DNA from: Thioclava pacifica DSM 10166
GTDB lineage: Bacteria > Pseudomonadota > Alphaproteobacteria > Rhodobacterales > Rhodobacteraceae
NCBI RefSeq assembly: GCF_000714535.1
Contig: NZ_AUND01000004.1
Span: 16,311 to 80,310 of the forward strand
Reading direction: 5' to 3'
Length of the DNA: 64,000 nucleotides
In this document: positions 25,310-33,690 of the stretch, piece after piece
Position numbering within the stretch: position 1 is the first letter of the stretch
Layout of the letters: each line of letters starts with the position of its first letter
Notes under the pieces: generated by a model
What the model saw: the letters and a program-made list of their open reading frames with translations, nothing else
The model's database searches: none
What the model was told of the DNA's origin: nothing
Program-made: the position numbers and the translations under genes

Positions 25310-25948
25310 ATGGAAGACGGTCTGCAAAATCTCTGCCCCAATACCAGCCACAACTGGAGTTTTGCTGCTCGTCCCTCGAAAAACGCGCGCGAGCGCCTGA
25401 TGCGCGCGGCTTCCTACCTGTTTTGCAATCACGGCTTCGCGGCGACCGGTATCGACACCATCCTCGCGAGGGCCGAGACCGCGAAGGCGACGCTCTACAA
25501 TCACTTTGCATCGAAGGAAGAACTGATCGCCGCGGTGCTGCAGGCCGAGGGCGAGACCTGGCGCGAGTGGTTCTTCGGTCGGCTTGCGCAGGTCGAGGGT
25601 TCGGCGCGCGACCGGCTGCTCGCCGTCTTTGACGTGCTTCAGGACTGGTTTGCGGATCCCGGCTTCTACGGCTGCCCTTTCATCAATGCGGTGGCCGAGT
25701 TCGATACCGGCAATGACGCGGTGCGCCGTGCCGCCGCGCTCCATAAGGAACACCTGATCACCTGGCTCAAGGCGCAGGCGATCGAATTGCAGGCAAAGGA
25801 CGTGGCCGAGGTTGCGCGCAGCTTTGCGGTTCTGATCGACGGGGCGATCGTCGCGGCCCAGCACAGCCGGGATCCGGAATTCGCACGTAATGCGCAGGTG
25901 CTTGCAGCGCTATATCTCGACAACCTGACCGCGCAGGCACGTCCGTGA
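25310..25948 (+). CDS. TetR/AcrR-family regulator
   Basis: 212 residues; AAGGTG precedes the ATG. The DNA-binding domain is visible at about residues 25-75 (RLMRAASYLFCNHGFAATGIDTIL followed by KATLYNHFASKEELI). The larger C-terminal part is the ligand-binding and dimerisation domain; it contains DPGFYGCPFINAVAEF, a segment seen in many TetR proteins of this subgroup. Its position divergent from the nine-gene operon suggests that it represses that operon until a pathway compound binds. Confidence 0.92.
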   Translation: MEDGLQNLCPNTSHNWSFAARPSKNARERLMRAASYLFCNHGFAATGIDTILARAETAKATLYNHFASKEELIAAVLQAEGETWREWFFGRLAQVEGSARDRLLAVFDVLQDWFADPGFYGCPFINAVAEFDTGNDAVRRAAALHKEHLITWLKAQAIELQAKDVAEVARSFAVLIDGAIVAAQHSRDPEFARNAQVLAALYLDNLTAQARP

Positions 25949-26326
25949 GGGTGAGCCTGCCCGAGATGTGCGAGGCGCTCTTCGGGCCCCTCCCGTAGCC
26001 GATTGCGCCGCGCTGCCAATCCTTGAGCTTTCCGAGCATGACCCCGAGCTGGTCGCGGTGCCTTTGGCGGGGCTGGTGGTGTTTGAGGGATTTGTTGCGT
26101 GACTTCAGATCCGGACTGGAAGGGCCGCCCCCTTGTCTTTCAAGGTGTCGTGAAACCAGTCGGCACCGTAACCGCTCGGCGTGCAACGAGCCCGTCTTCG
26201 GCACGCTGCGTATCTGCGGGCGTTGATCGAACAGGCGGTCATGAGGAATTCAAGCCGGCGTCCGTTCGCGATTGTCTTTGAGCCGAGGGCATGTCCAGGG
26301 CGTGCTGCGGCCCTATGGACGTCGCC
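25949..26326. other. Intergenic stretch between TetR and methyltransferase genes
   Basis: 378 bases without an intact gene. Most of it is the transposase remnant at 25951-26230; in the remaining 100 bases I see no further recognisable element. Confidence 0.6.
25951..26230 (-). pseudogene. Remnant of an IS5-family transposase
   Basis: On the minus strand three frames carry consecutive pieces of an IS5-type DDE transposase: VPKTGSLHAE, then GYGADWFHDTLKDKG, then KSRNKSLKHHQPRQRHRDQ with LGKLKDWQRGAIGYGRGPKS. The family normally reads ADRGYDADWFR..., KSRKKP... RNRIE and FGRLKDWRRVATRYDRCP. The Glu of the DDE triad at the RNxIE site is lost and at least two frameshifts occur. It abuts the TetR stop. 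I found no intact ends. Confidence 0.75.
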
Positions 26327-26989
26327 TCAGAGACGCGTCGCGCTGTATAGCACCTGCCCGCGGGGCAGCATCACCGTCTGGCGTGCCACCTGCCAGCCGG
26401 TGCAGCGGGCGAGGTGCTCCACGTCTTCGGCCAGCACGTGATAGGGCGGTCGGATGTCATGGGTGACGACCCCGTCGGGCTGGCGATAGGGGCGTGCGGC
26501 CTGCGTGGCATCGGGGACGAGGAAAACGCTGAAGAGAAATGTTTCCAGCTGCTCGAACCCGCGCAGGTTGGTGAGTGCGCGGCGAAGATAGGCCATCGGA
26601 AGATGCGGAAAGACCGCGAAGCCGATCGCATGGGTGATTGTCTGGGGAATGTCAGGAAACTCGAAACGGGGATCCTCGATCAGCTGGGCGGGATCGAGCC
26701 TTTCCGGCTCGGTCAGTTCCTCGCGATGGCCCGCCAGCATGATCGCGCGCGAGGCGTCGGTCGCCCAGTAATGCCCGGGCTCGAGATAGGGCACCGCCTT
26801 GCAGCCCAGCCGCAGCGATCCAGCGCCGATATCGAGCAGGTAATGATGCGGCTGCAATCCTGCTGCGCGCAGCACCTCCATCTGGATGCGCCCGGTCTCG
26901 TCCCAGCGCCCGCCCACTACGGCGCGATGTCGCCCTTCGGCGATGGCGGTGTCGTAGAAACCGGCCGCTTCATAAGGGTTGTGGGACAT
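26327..26989 (-). CDS. Class I SAM-dependent methyltransferase-like protein
   Basis: 220 residues. A Rossmann-type motif I is visible in LLDIGAGSLRLGCKAVPYL, and GHYWATDASRAIM fits the acidic loop that binds SAM ribose. The rest has a helical lid with AYLRRALTNLRGF. Substrate unknown. It ends the block downstream of the transposase remnant and is 80 bases from the next minus-strand gene. Confidence 0.75.
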   Translation of the reverse strand: MSHNPYEAAGFYDTAIAEGRHRAVVGGRWDETGRIQMEVLRAAGLQPHHYLLDIGAGSLRLGCKAVPYLEPGHYWATDASRAIMLAGHREELTEPERLDPAQLIEDPRFEFPDIPQTITHAIGFAVFPHLPMAYLRRALTNLRGFEQLETFLFSVFLVPDATQAARPYRQPDGVVTHDIRPPYHVLAEDVEHLARCTGWQVARQTVMLPRGQVLYSATRL

Positions 26990-27070
26990 TGTGCGGCGCT
27001 TTCAGGCAAGGACCAGATGGCGTCCAATGCGCGCCTTGCGACGTTCCGTCAAGACCGTTCGCGCGTCGGG

Positions 27071-27811
27071 TCAGCCTGCAAGCAGCCTGCCATGTCCCGC
27101 CGTCGCGATCCGTGCCCCCGAGAGCTGCGCCATGTGCCAGCCGAGGACCTGGTTCGAACTGAGCACCGGCAGACCGAGCTCGGCTTCGAGCGGTGCGATG
27201 ATGTCGAGCGTGCGCAGATTGGTGCAGGACAGGAAGACCCCGTCGAGCGTGTTGCGTTTGGCGAGGTTGCGTGCGGCCTCGGCGATCGAGGCCGGGGCGA
27301 TGCGGGCCACACGCGACTCGACCTCTTCGCCGAAAGACAGCGTGTCGGGCACGTTCAGCCCTGCCGCTTCGAAAGCCCGCCGGATCGGCCCTGCGACCGA
27401 GGTGATATAGGGCGAGACGATCCCCACCCGTTCCAGCCCCAGCGCGCGGCAGGCCGCGAGTGCGGCGCTGAGCGGGTCGGTAACGGCGCGGGTTTGCACC
27501 GCGCCGGACACCAGTTCCGCCACGCGCGCCGCGCCGATCAGCGTCGTTCCCGAGGTGCAGGCATAGCCCACCGCATCGAACTGTGCAGCCGGGGGCAGAA
27601 GAGCCGCCGCCGCGGGCAGAGTGGCCTCCATCTGCGCGATAGTGTCGGGCGTCAGCTCGGCCCCCGAGGGCACGCGGCTGACATGTATCTGCGTCGTGCC
27701 AGACGGGAAGAGGCGACGGAAATCCTGTTCGATCGTTTCATCGACCTGAAGCACCACAAGGCCGAGCCGGGGCAGGGCCTCTTCGAGCAATTCATAAGGA
27801 AAGGCGTTCAT
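27071..27811 (-). CDS. Asp/Glu racemase-superfamily enzyme (maleate isomerase/arylmalonate decarboxylase/EutA-like)
   Basis: 246 residues. The two half-site regions each hold a cysteine: GYACTSGTT near residue 90 and LSCTNLRT near residue 200, as in maleate isomerase, where both Cys take part in catalysis. The start overlaps the stop of the M24 peptidase gene (ATGA), so the pair functions together. In ectoine-degradation clusters an EutA-type protein occurs beside an M24-family ectoine hydrolase. That is one possible reading, but no other ectoine gene is in the window. Confidence 0.82.
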   Translation of the reverse strand: MNAFPYELLEEALPRLGLVVLQVDETIEQDFRRLFPSGTTQIHVSRVPSGAELTPDTIAQMEATLPAAAALLPPAAQFDAVGYACTSGTTLIGAARVAELVSGAVQTRAVTDPLSAALAACRALGLERVGIVSPYITSVAGPIRRAFEAAGLNVPDTLSFGEEVESRVARIAPASIAEAARNLAKRNTLDGVFLSCTNLRTLDIIAPLEAELGLPVLSSNQVLGWHMAQLSGARIATAGHGRLLAG

Positions 27812-28974
27812 CCAAGGATCTCCGGCAGCTCTGCGGGCGCGCGGGGGGAGAGGAGTTCCACTCCGTTCTCGCGCAGGACGATGTTTTCCTCATGCACGAG
27901 AATGCGCCCGTCGCGCGTCTTGCAGCCCGGTTCCAGCGTGAGCACCATGCCTGCGCGCAACGGTGTGGTGTCGAGGGGTGTGAAGGAGGGCCATTCGGTC
28001 AGCGTCACCCCGAGCCCGTGGCCGAGCCTGCCGCCCGAGGGCGTGGCACCATGGCGGCGCAGCCCGGCGCAGAGCATCTCATGGACATCGCAGGCCCGGT
28101 GGCCCGGGCGCAGGGTGGCCATCACCTCTTCGGTTGCCTGCCAGAGCGCGCGATGGGCGCGCCGCGCGCAATCCGAGGCAGAGCCGATCGCCCAGTTGCG
28201 GTCGAAATCGCAGAAATAGCCTTCGCGCACGGCCCCGGTGTCGAGCATCAGCACATCGCCAACATGCAAGGGGTCCGGACCTGCGGGGGAGATCACGTCG
28301 CCATATCCGTCAGCTCCAGCGCCGCCTGCGACATAGCTCACCCAATCCGCGCCCTCGCTCAGCAATGCGATCTGGAAATCGCGAAAGACGGCGTCGAGTG
28401 GCTGGCCCGCCTGCGCGAATTCCGGCACCCGGTCGAAGGCACGCGCGGCGATCTCGCAGCTCGTACGGATCTTTGTGATCTCGGCCTCGGACTTGATTTC
28501 GCGCACCCGTTGCACGCTGGCGGTTGCATCGGTGAGCACACGCGGGGCGAGGTGGCTGCGCAAGGTCTCGAAATCGCCCAAGGGCATGCGCAGATGAGTT
28601 TCCAACCCCATTGGCAGGCCAATCCGTCCGTTCTCGGGCACCATATCGGCGAGAGTCCCGGCGAGAAGGCTCACCCCGTCATCACGTGGATCGGGCGCGT
28701 CCCAGGTGCGGACCTGCGGAATCCAACAGCGTCCCATCAACTCGGCCCCGATCGTGGGGATCACCGCAACGGGGTCGCCGGCCTGCGGCACCACGACGAA
28801 CCACGGTCGGGCGGGGCTCTCCCAGAAACGGGTGAGAAATCCGGTCGTGTAGAAGATATCGGCGGGCGTGCTCAGCAAGAGCGCGTCGAGCCCTTCGAGC
28901 GCCATCGCAGTTTGCAGCCGCGCGATGCGATCGCGATATTCCTGCGCGGAGAAAATCAGGGATGTCTCGCTCAT
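27808..28974 (-). CDS. M24-family metallohydrolase (Xaa-Pro peptidase/creatinase/ectoine-hydrolase-like)
   Basis: 388 residues: an N-terminal creatinase-type domain (1-150) and a pita-bread catalytic domain. All five metal ligands are present: Asp in VLMLDTGAV, Asp in YFCDFDRNW, His in GRLGHGLGV, Glu in LTLEPGC and Glu in VHEENIV, so it is probably catalytically active. Substrate may be an N-acyl or cyclic amidine compound rather than a peptide, because it is translationally coupled to an Asp/Glu-racemase-type enzyme. Confidence 0.87.
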   Translation of the reverse strand: MSETSLIFSAQEYRDRIARLQTAMALEGLDALLLSTPADIFYTTGFLTRFWESPARPWFVVVPQAGDPVAVIPTIGAELMGRCWIPQVRTWDAPDPRDDGVSLLAGTLADMVPENGRIGLPMGLETHLRMPLGDFETLRSHLAPRVLTDATASVQRVREIKSEAEITKIRTSCEIAARAFDRVPEFAQAGQPLDAVFRDFQIALLSEGADWVSYVAGGAGADGYGDVISPAGPDPLHVGDVLMLDTGAVREGYFCDFDRNWAIGSASDCARRAHRALWQATEEVMATLRPGHRACDVHEMLCAGLRRHGATPSGGRLGHGLGVTLTEWPSFTPLDTTPLRAGMVLTLEPGCKTRDGRILVHEENIVLRENGVELLSPRAPAELPEILG

Positions 28975-29141
28975 GGAGTCGCGCCTTTCGCTGTCTTGAT
29001 GCCGACCCTAGCGCGGATCACGCGACTGTGCGCACGCTTTGCGACATCTGCGGCGCTTCGGCGACCTTCCAAGGCTTGTCATCGCCCAAATCCGCGCCAC
29101 GATAGCGCATCGTGACAGCGGGCTGAGAGAGGAGCGAGCGC

Positions 29142-30365
29142 GTGAGCAATCCAAACGCGGCAGACAGGAAGGTATTGCCCGCGGGGATCTGGGCGCTCGG
29201 CTTCGTGTCGCTCTTCATGGATGTCTCCTCCGAGATGATCCACGCGCTTCTGCCGGTCTACCTGACGGTGGGGCTTGGCGCGTCGACGCTGGCCGTCGGT
29301 GTGATCGAGGGGATCGCAGAGGCGACCGCGGCGATCACCAAGGTGTTCTCCGGGGCGCTGTCCGACAGGATCGGGCAGCGCAAGCTGCTCGCGGCACTGG
29401 GCTATGGCCTTGCGGCAGTGACCAAGCCGATCTTTCCGCTCGTGCCCAGCTTCGGCTGGCTGGTCGCGGCGCGTTTCATCGACCGCGTCGGCAAGGGCAT
29501 TCGCGGTGCGCCGCGCGATGCGCTGGTGGCCGATCTCGCGCCCGAGGGGCTGCGCGGTGCGGCCTTCGGACTGCGCCAGTCGCTCGACACGGTTGGTGCC
29601 TTCGTCGGGCCGCTCGCCGCGATCGGTCTGATGTGGCTCTTCTCCGACGATTTCCGAGCCGTGTTCTGGGTCGCGGTGATCCCGGCTTTCCTGTCACTGG
29701 GGCTGATCCTCTTCGCGGTGAAGGAGCCCGCACGCCCCGAGGCGCTGCGCCGGGTGCGCAACCCGCTTGCACCTGCCGAGCTGAAACTCCTGGGCGGGGT
29801 CTATTGGTGGGTCGTGGTGGTGGCGACGCTTTTCACGCTGGCGCGTTTCAGCGAGGCCTTTCTGATCCTGCGCGCGGAGGGCGAGGGTGTGCCGATCATG
29901 CTGGTGCCATTGGTCTTCGTGGGGATGAATTTCGTCTATTCCCTCACCGCCTATCCGGTCGGGGTGCTGTCGGATCGTATCGGCCGGATCGGGCTTTTGA
30001 TCATCGGACTGTGCCTGCTGATCGCGGCCGATATCGTGCTTGCATTGTCGAGCGGGTTCTCGAGCCTGGCTGTGGGCGTTCTGCTTTGGGGTGTGCATAT
30101 GGGGTTCACGCAAGGGCTGCTCTCGACGCTGGTGGCCGAAGCCGTCCCGGCCGAGTTGCGTGGGACAGCATTCGGGATGTTCAATCTCGTGACCGGGGTC
30201 GCGCTACTGGTGGCGAGCGTCGTCGCAGGTGCGCTATGGCAGGTTTGGGGCGCGCAATGGACGTTTCTTGCCGGTGCCGGGTTCGCGGGAGCTGCGCTTT
30301 TCAGTCTGCTGCCGTTGCGCCATCGCCTTGACGGTAAGGGCGCAGGCAAGGAGCCCGCCGGGTAA
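29142..30365 (+). CDS. MFS transporter
   Basis: 407 residues, about 12 hydrophobic segments. The start is a GTG at 29142 with GAGAGGAG upstream. The conserved loop between helices 2 and 3 reads GALSDRIGQRKLL and its repeat in the second half VGVLSDRIGRIGLL. FIDRVGKGIRGAPRDALVAD is typical of a bacterial MFS subgroup of unknown substrate. It is divergent from the M24/racemase pair, so it may export or import a related compound, but this is only positional. Confidence 0.88.
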   Translation: MSNPNAADRKVLPAGIWALGFVSLFMDVSSEMIHALLPVYLTVGLGASTLAVGVIEGIAEATAAITKVFSGALSDRIGQRKLLAALGYGLAAVTKPIFPLVPSFGWLVAARFIDRVGKGIRGAPRDALVADLAPEGLRGAAFGLRQSLDTVGAFVGPLAAIGLMWLFSDDFRAVFWVAVIPAFLSLGLILFAVKEPARPEALRRVRNPLAPAELKLLGGVYWWVVVVATLFTLARFSEAFLILRAEGEGVPIMLVPLVFVGMNFVYSLTAYPVGVLSDRIGRIGLLIIGLCLLIAADIVLALSSGFSSLAVGVLLWGVHMGFTQGLLSTLVAEAVPAELRGTAFGMFNLVTGVALLVASVVAGALWQVWGAQWTFLAGAGFAGAALFSLLPLRHRLDGKGAGKEPAG

Positions 30366-30526
30366 TCGGCGCTCGTAGCCAATCGCTGGGCGCATATCGT
30401 CTATTCGCGGCTAAATTGTTCTGCCTCAATGCATTTGTGCTGCGACGGAGGACTGTTCATCATGCGTAAGATGAGGAGACATCGTGTGAGTTGCGATGCA
30501 AGCCCGACGAATGAAGGACGGCCCAG

Positions 30527-31777
30527 ATGGCAGATCGAAGCAGCGAAGAGATCGAACGAATGCTCGCAGGGGGCAAGCATCGCAAGCGGCGCTGGCTCTG
30601 GGTGGTTGCGGTGGTTGCGCTTCTCGGCGCGGGCGGGGCGTGGTTCTGGCTCGCAGGATCCGAGCAATCGGGTGGGGTGAGTTACGTGACCGAGGCTGTC
30701 ACCCGTGGCGACCTGACGGTGACGGTGACCGCTACCGGCACGGTCGAGCCGACGACCGAGGTCGAGGTTTCCTCAGAACTGTCGGGCACGCTTGCGAGCG
30801 TTGAGGTCGATTACAACGACACGGTCGAGGTGGGGCAGGTGCTCGCCCGTCTCGACGACACGAAATTCAATGCGCAGGTCGCCAATGCCGAGGCCGCTCT
30901 GGCTGCGGCGAAAGCAGAGCTTTTGCAGGCCGAGGCCACCCAGCGCGAAGCGACAGAGCTCTACGACGCGCAGGCCGAGCTTGAGCGGCGCGGAGTGGTG
31001 AACCACAGCGATTTCGTGGGCTATGTCGCCGCGCGTGACCGGGCGGTGGCGGCAGTTCAGGCGGCACAGGCCTCGCTCACCTTGGCCGAAGCCAATCTCG
31101 CGCTGGAAAAGGACGATCTGGAAAAGACGGTGATCCGCTCGCCGATCAAGGGGGTCGTTCTGGACCGTGACGTTTCGGCGGGGCAGATCGTGGCGGCTTC
31201 GCTCTCGGCGCCGACGCTGTTCACGCTGGCCGAGGATCTGAGCAAGATGCAGCTTCTCGTCGACATCGATGAGGCTGATATCGGTCAGGTCGAGGTTGGC
31301 AACCGTGCGAGCTTCACCGTCGATGCCTATCCCGGCGAGATTTTCCCCGCGACGATCACCCAGGTGCGCTACGCGCCCGAGACCACCGATGACGTGGTGA
31401 CCTACAAGGGCGTGCTCGCGGTGGATAACAGCCAGATGCTGCTGCGCCCGGGCATGACCGCCACCGCGACGATCACGGTGGACGAGGAAACCGGCGCGCT
31501 TCTGGTGCCCAATGCGGCCTTGCGTTACGCGCCGCCGCAGGTGGTCGAAGATACGGGCAATGGCGCGGGCGGGCTGGTCGGGCTGATCATGCCATCCCGT
31601 CCCGGATCGGACAGCGCGACCGCCACGGGCAAATCCGTCTGGGTGTTGCGCGACGGCAGCCCGGTCGAAGTCGCCGTCACGCCGGGCGCGTCGAATGGCA
31701 AGCTTACGATCATTACCGCGGGTGATCTGACCGAGGGCGATCAGGTGATCACCGATCAGCGGGACGGCGCGCAATGA
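30527..31777 (+). CDS. macA: MacA-type periplasmic adaptor (membrane fusion protein)
   Basis: 416 residues, anchored by one N-terminal transmembrane segment (WLWVVAVVALLGAGGAWFWLA, about residues 24-44). It then shows the barrel-sandwich/lipoyl pieces (VEVSSELSGTLASVEVDYNDTV), a coiled-coil hairpin rich in Ala/Glu (about 110-200) and beta-barrel segments. It bridges the inner-membrane ABC unit to an outer-membrane channel; no TolC gene is in the window. AAGGAC precedes the ATG. The stop overlaps the ATPase start. Confidence 0.9.
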   Translation: MADRSSEEIERMLAGGKHRKRRWLWVVAVVALLGAGGAWFWLAGSEQSGGVSYVTEAVTRGDLTVTVTATGTVEPTTEVEVSSELSGTLASVEVDYNDTVEVGQVLARLDDTKFNAQVANAEAALAAAKAELLQAEATQREATELYDAQAELERRGVVNHSDFVGYVAARDRAVAAVQAAQASLTLAEANLALEKDDLEKTVIRSPIKGVVLDRDVSAGQIVAASLSAPTLFTLAEDLSKMQLLVDIDEADIGQVEVGNRASFTVDAYPGEIFPATITQVRYAPETTDDVVTYKGVLAVDNSQMLLRPGMTATATITVDEETGALLVPNAALRYAPPQVVEDTGNGAGGLVGLIMPSRPGSDSATATGKSVWVLRDGSPVEVAVTPGASNGKLTIITAGDLTEGDQVITDQRDGAQ

Positions 31778-32478
31778 GCCCGCCGCTGATCGAGCTGAGC
31801 GGGATCACCCGCACCTATGGTTCCGGCGAGGCGCTGGTGCGAGCACTCGACGGTGTGGATCTGCGCGTGGAAAAAGGGGAATTCGTTGCTATCATGGGGC
31901 CGTCGGGCTCGGGCAAGTCGACGGCGATGAACATCATCGGCTGTCTCGACCGGCCGAGCGACGGGCAGTACCGCTTCAACGGGGTCGAGGTGGCGACGCT
32001 CGATCAAGATCAGCGTGCGCTTCTGCGCCGTCATTACCTCGGCTTCGTCTTCCAGGGCTATAACCTGCTGCCGCGCACCACCGCGATCGAGAATGTGGAA
32101 CTACCGCTGATCTACAAAGGCCAGCGCAAGGCCGAGCGGCTGGTACGGGCGCGCGAGGCTTTGGCGCGGGTGGGTCTCGAAGGGCGCGAAGATCACACCC
32201 CCTCGCAGCTTTCGGGCGGCCAGCAACAGCGCGTGGCGATCGCACGGGCGCTTGCTGGCGAGCCGATGGTGATGCTTGCCGACGAGCCCACGGGCAACCT
32301 CGATACGAAACGCAGCGTCGAGATCATGGAGCTGATGCAGGAGCTCAACCGCGATGCGGGGCTGACCATTGTCATGGTGACCCACGAGGAAGACATGGCC
32401 GCCTATGCCTCGCGGCTGGTCGTCTTCACCGATGGCAAGGTCGTGCGTGACGAGGCAATGGCCGAAAGGGGGGCGTGA
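31774..32478 (+). CDS. MacB/LolD-type ABC ATPase
   Basis: 234 residues. Walker [11 protein letters not shown]-loop [14 protein letters not shown], signature LSGGQQQR, Walker [13 protein letters not shown], switch His in [12 protein letters not shown] is typical of the FtsE/LolD/MacB branch. In E. coli MacB the ATPase and permease are one chain; here they are separate genes, a common arrangement. The third gene starts inside this stop (TGATG). Confidence 0.93.
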   Translation: MSPPLIELSGITRTYGSGEALVRALDGVDLRVEKGEFVAIMGPSGSGKSTAMNIIGCLDRPSDGQYRFNGVEVATLDQDQRALLRRHYLGFVFQGYNLLPRTTAIENVELPLIYKGQRKAERLVRAREALARVGLEGREDHTPSQLSGGQQQRVAIARALAGEPMVMLADEPTGNLDTKRSVEIMELMQELNRDAGLTIVMVTHEEDMAAYASRLVVFTDGKVVRDEAMAERGA

Positions 32479-33683
32479 TGCTTTGGGAAACGGTTCGGCT
32501 CGCGCTCACCGCGATCATCCGCAATGCGCTGCGCTCCTTCCTCACGGTGCTGGGCGTCGTGATCGGCGTGGCAGCCGTGATCGCGATGGTCACCGTGGGG
32601 CAGGGCTCGTCCGAGCAGGTTTCGGCCAATGTGGAATCGCTCGGCACAAGCGTTCTGATCCTGCGGCCCGGTGCACAGATGATGGGGCCGGGCACGCGTG
32701 ACAACGCCCCCTCCTTCAAGCTTGCAGATGTCGAGGCACTTCAGGATCTGAGCGCGCTTTCGGCGGTGGCCCCGGTGGTCTCGACCTCGGAAACCGCAGT
32801 TTACGGCAATACGAACCGGTCGACCTCCATTACAGGCACGACCTCGGACTATCTCGAGATCGGCGGCTGGGAGATCGCGCGTGGGCGCGGTTTTTCGACC
32901 GCCGAGGATCGCAGCGGAGCGAATGTCTGCATCATAGGCGAGACGGTGCGCACCGCGCTGTTCGGCTCGACCGATCCCACGGGCGAGAAGATCCGCATCA
33001 AATCCATCTCCTGCGAGGTGATCGGCCTTCTGGTTGCCAAGGGGGCGGGCTCGTTCGGGCAGGATCAGGATGATCTGGTGATCATGCCGGTGCGCACCGT
33101 GCAGCGTCGACTTCTGGGCGGCCAGGACGTGTCCTCCATTTCGATGACGGTCGCCCCCGGTGTGTCTTCCGAGCGCGCGATCTCGGACATCAAGACCCTG
33201 ATGCGCGACCGCCGCCGCATCGCCATCGGCGAGGAAGACGACTTCTCCGTCAATGACATGAAGGAACTCGCCTCGATGCTGAACTCGGTCAACTCGGTGC
33301 TGACGGGGCTGCTGTCCTCGGTCGCGGCAGTGAGCCTGCTCGTGGGGGGCATCGGGATCATGAACATCATGCTGGTCTCGGTGACCGAGCGTACCCGCGA
33401 GATCGGCATCCGCCTTTCGGTGGGCGCACAGGCAAGCCAGGTTCTGATGCAGTTCCTCGTCGAAGCGGTGGTGCTGTCGCTTCTGGGCGGTGTGATCGGC
33501 ATCCTCGCGGGTCTAGGGCTGGCCTATGTCGCGGCGCAGATCATGGAGATCCCGTTCTCGCCCAGCCTCGACGTGATCGCGCTGGCTTTCGGTTTCTCGG
33601 CGGTGGTGGGCATGGTGTTTGGTTATTTCCCGGCGCGTGCCGCAGCCCGCCTCGATCCGATCGAGGCGCTGCATTACCAGTGA
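32478..33683 (+). CDS. MacB/FtsX-type ABC permease
   Basis: 401 residues from the ATG at 32478. One transmembrane segment near the N-terminus (FLTVLGVVIGVAAVIAMVTVG) is followed by a periplasmic MacB_PCD domain (about 45-240), then three segments ending in VVGMVFGYFPARAAARLDPIEALHYQ, the hallmark end of FtsX permeases. With the adaptor and ATPase it forms a tripartite exporter for peptides, lipids or small toxins; the substrate is unknown. Confidence 0.93.
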   Translation: MLWETVRLALTAIIRNALRSFLTVLGVVIGVAAVIAMVTVGQGSSEQVSANVESLGTSVLILRPGAQMMGPGTRDNAPSFKLADVEALQDLSALSAVAPVVSTSETAVYGNTNRSTSITGTTSDYLEIGGWEIARGRGFSTAEDRSGANVCIIGETVRTALFGSTDPTGEKIRIKSISCEVIGLLVAKGAGSFGQDQDDLVIMPVRTVQRRLLGGQDVSSISMTVAPGVSSERAISDIKTLMRDRRRIAIGEEDDFSVNDMKELASMLNSVNSVLTGLLSSVAAVSLLVGGIGIMNIMLVSVTERTREIGIRLSVGAQASQVLMQFLVEAVVLSLLGGVIGILAGLGLAYVAAQIMEIPFSPSLDVIALAFGFSAVVGMVFGYFPARAAARLDPIEALHYQ

Positions 33684-33690
33684 GGGGCGC

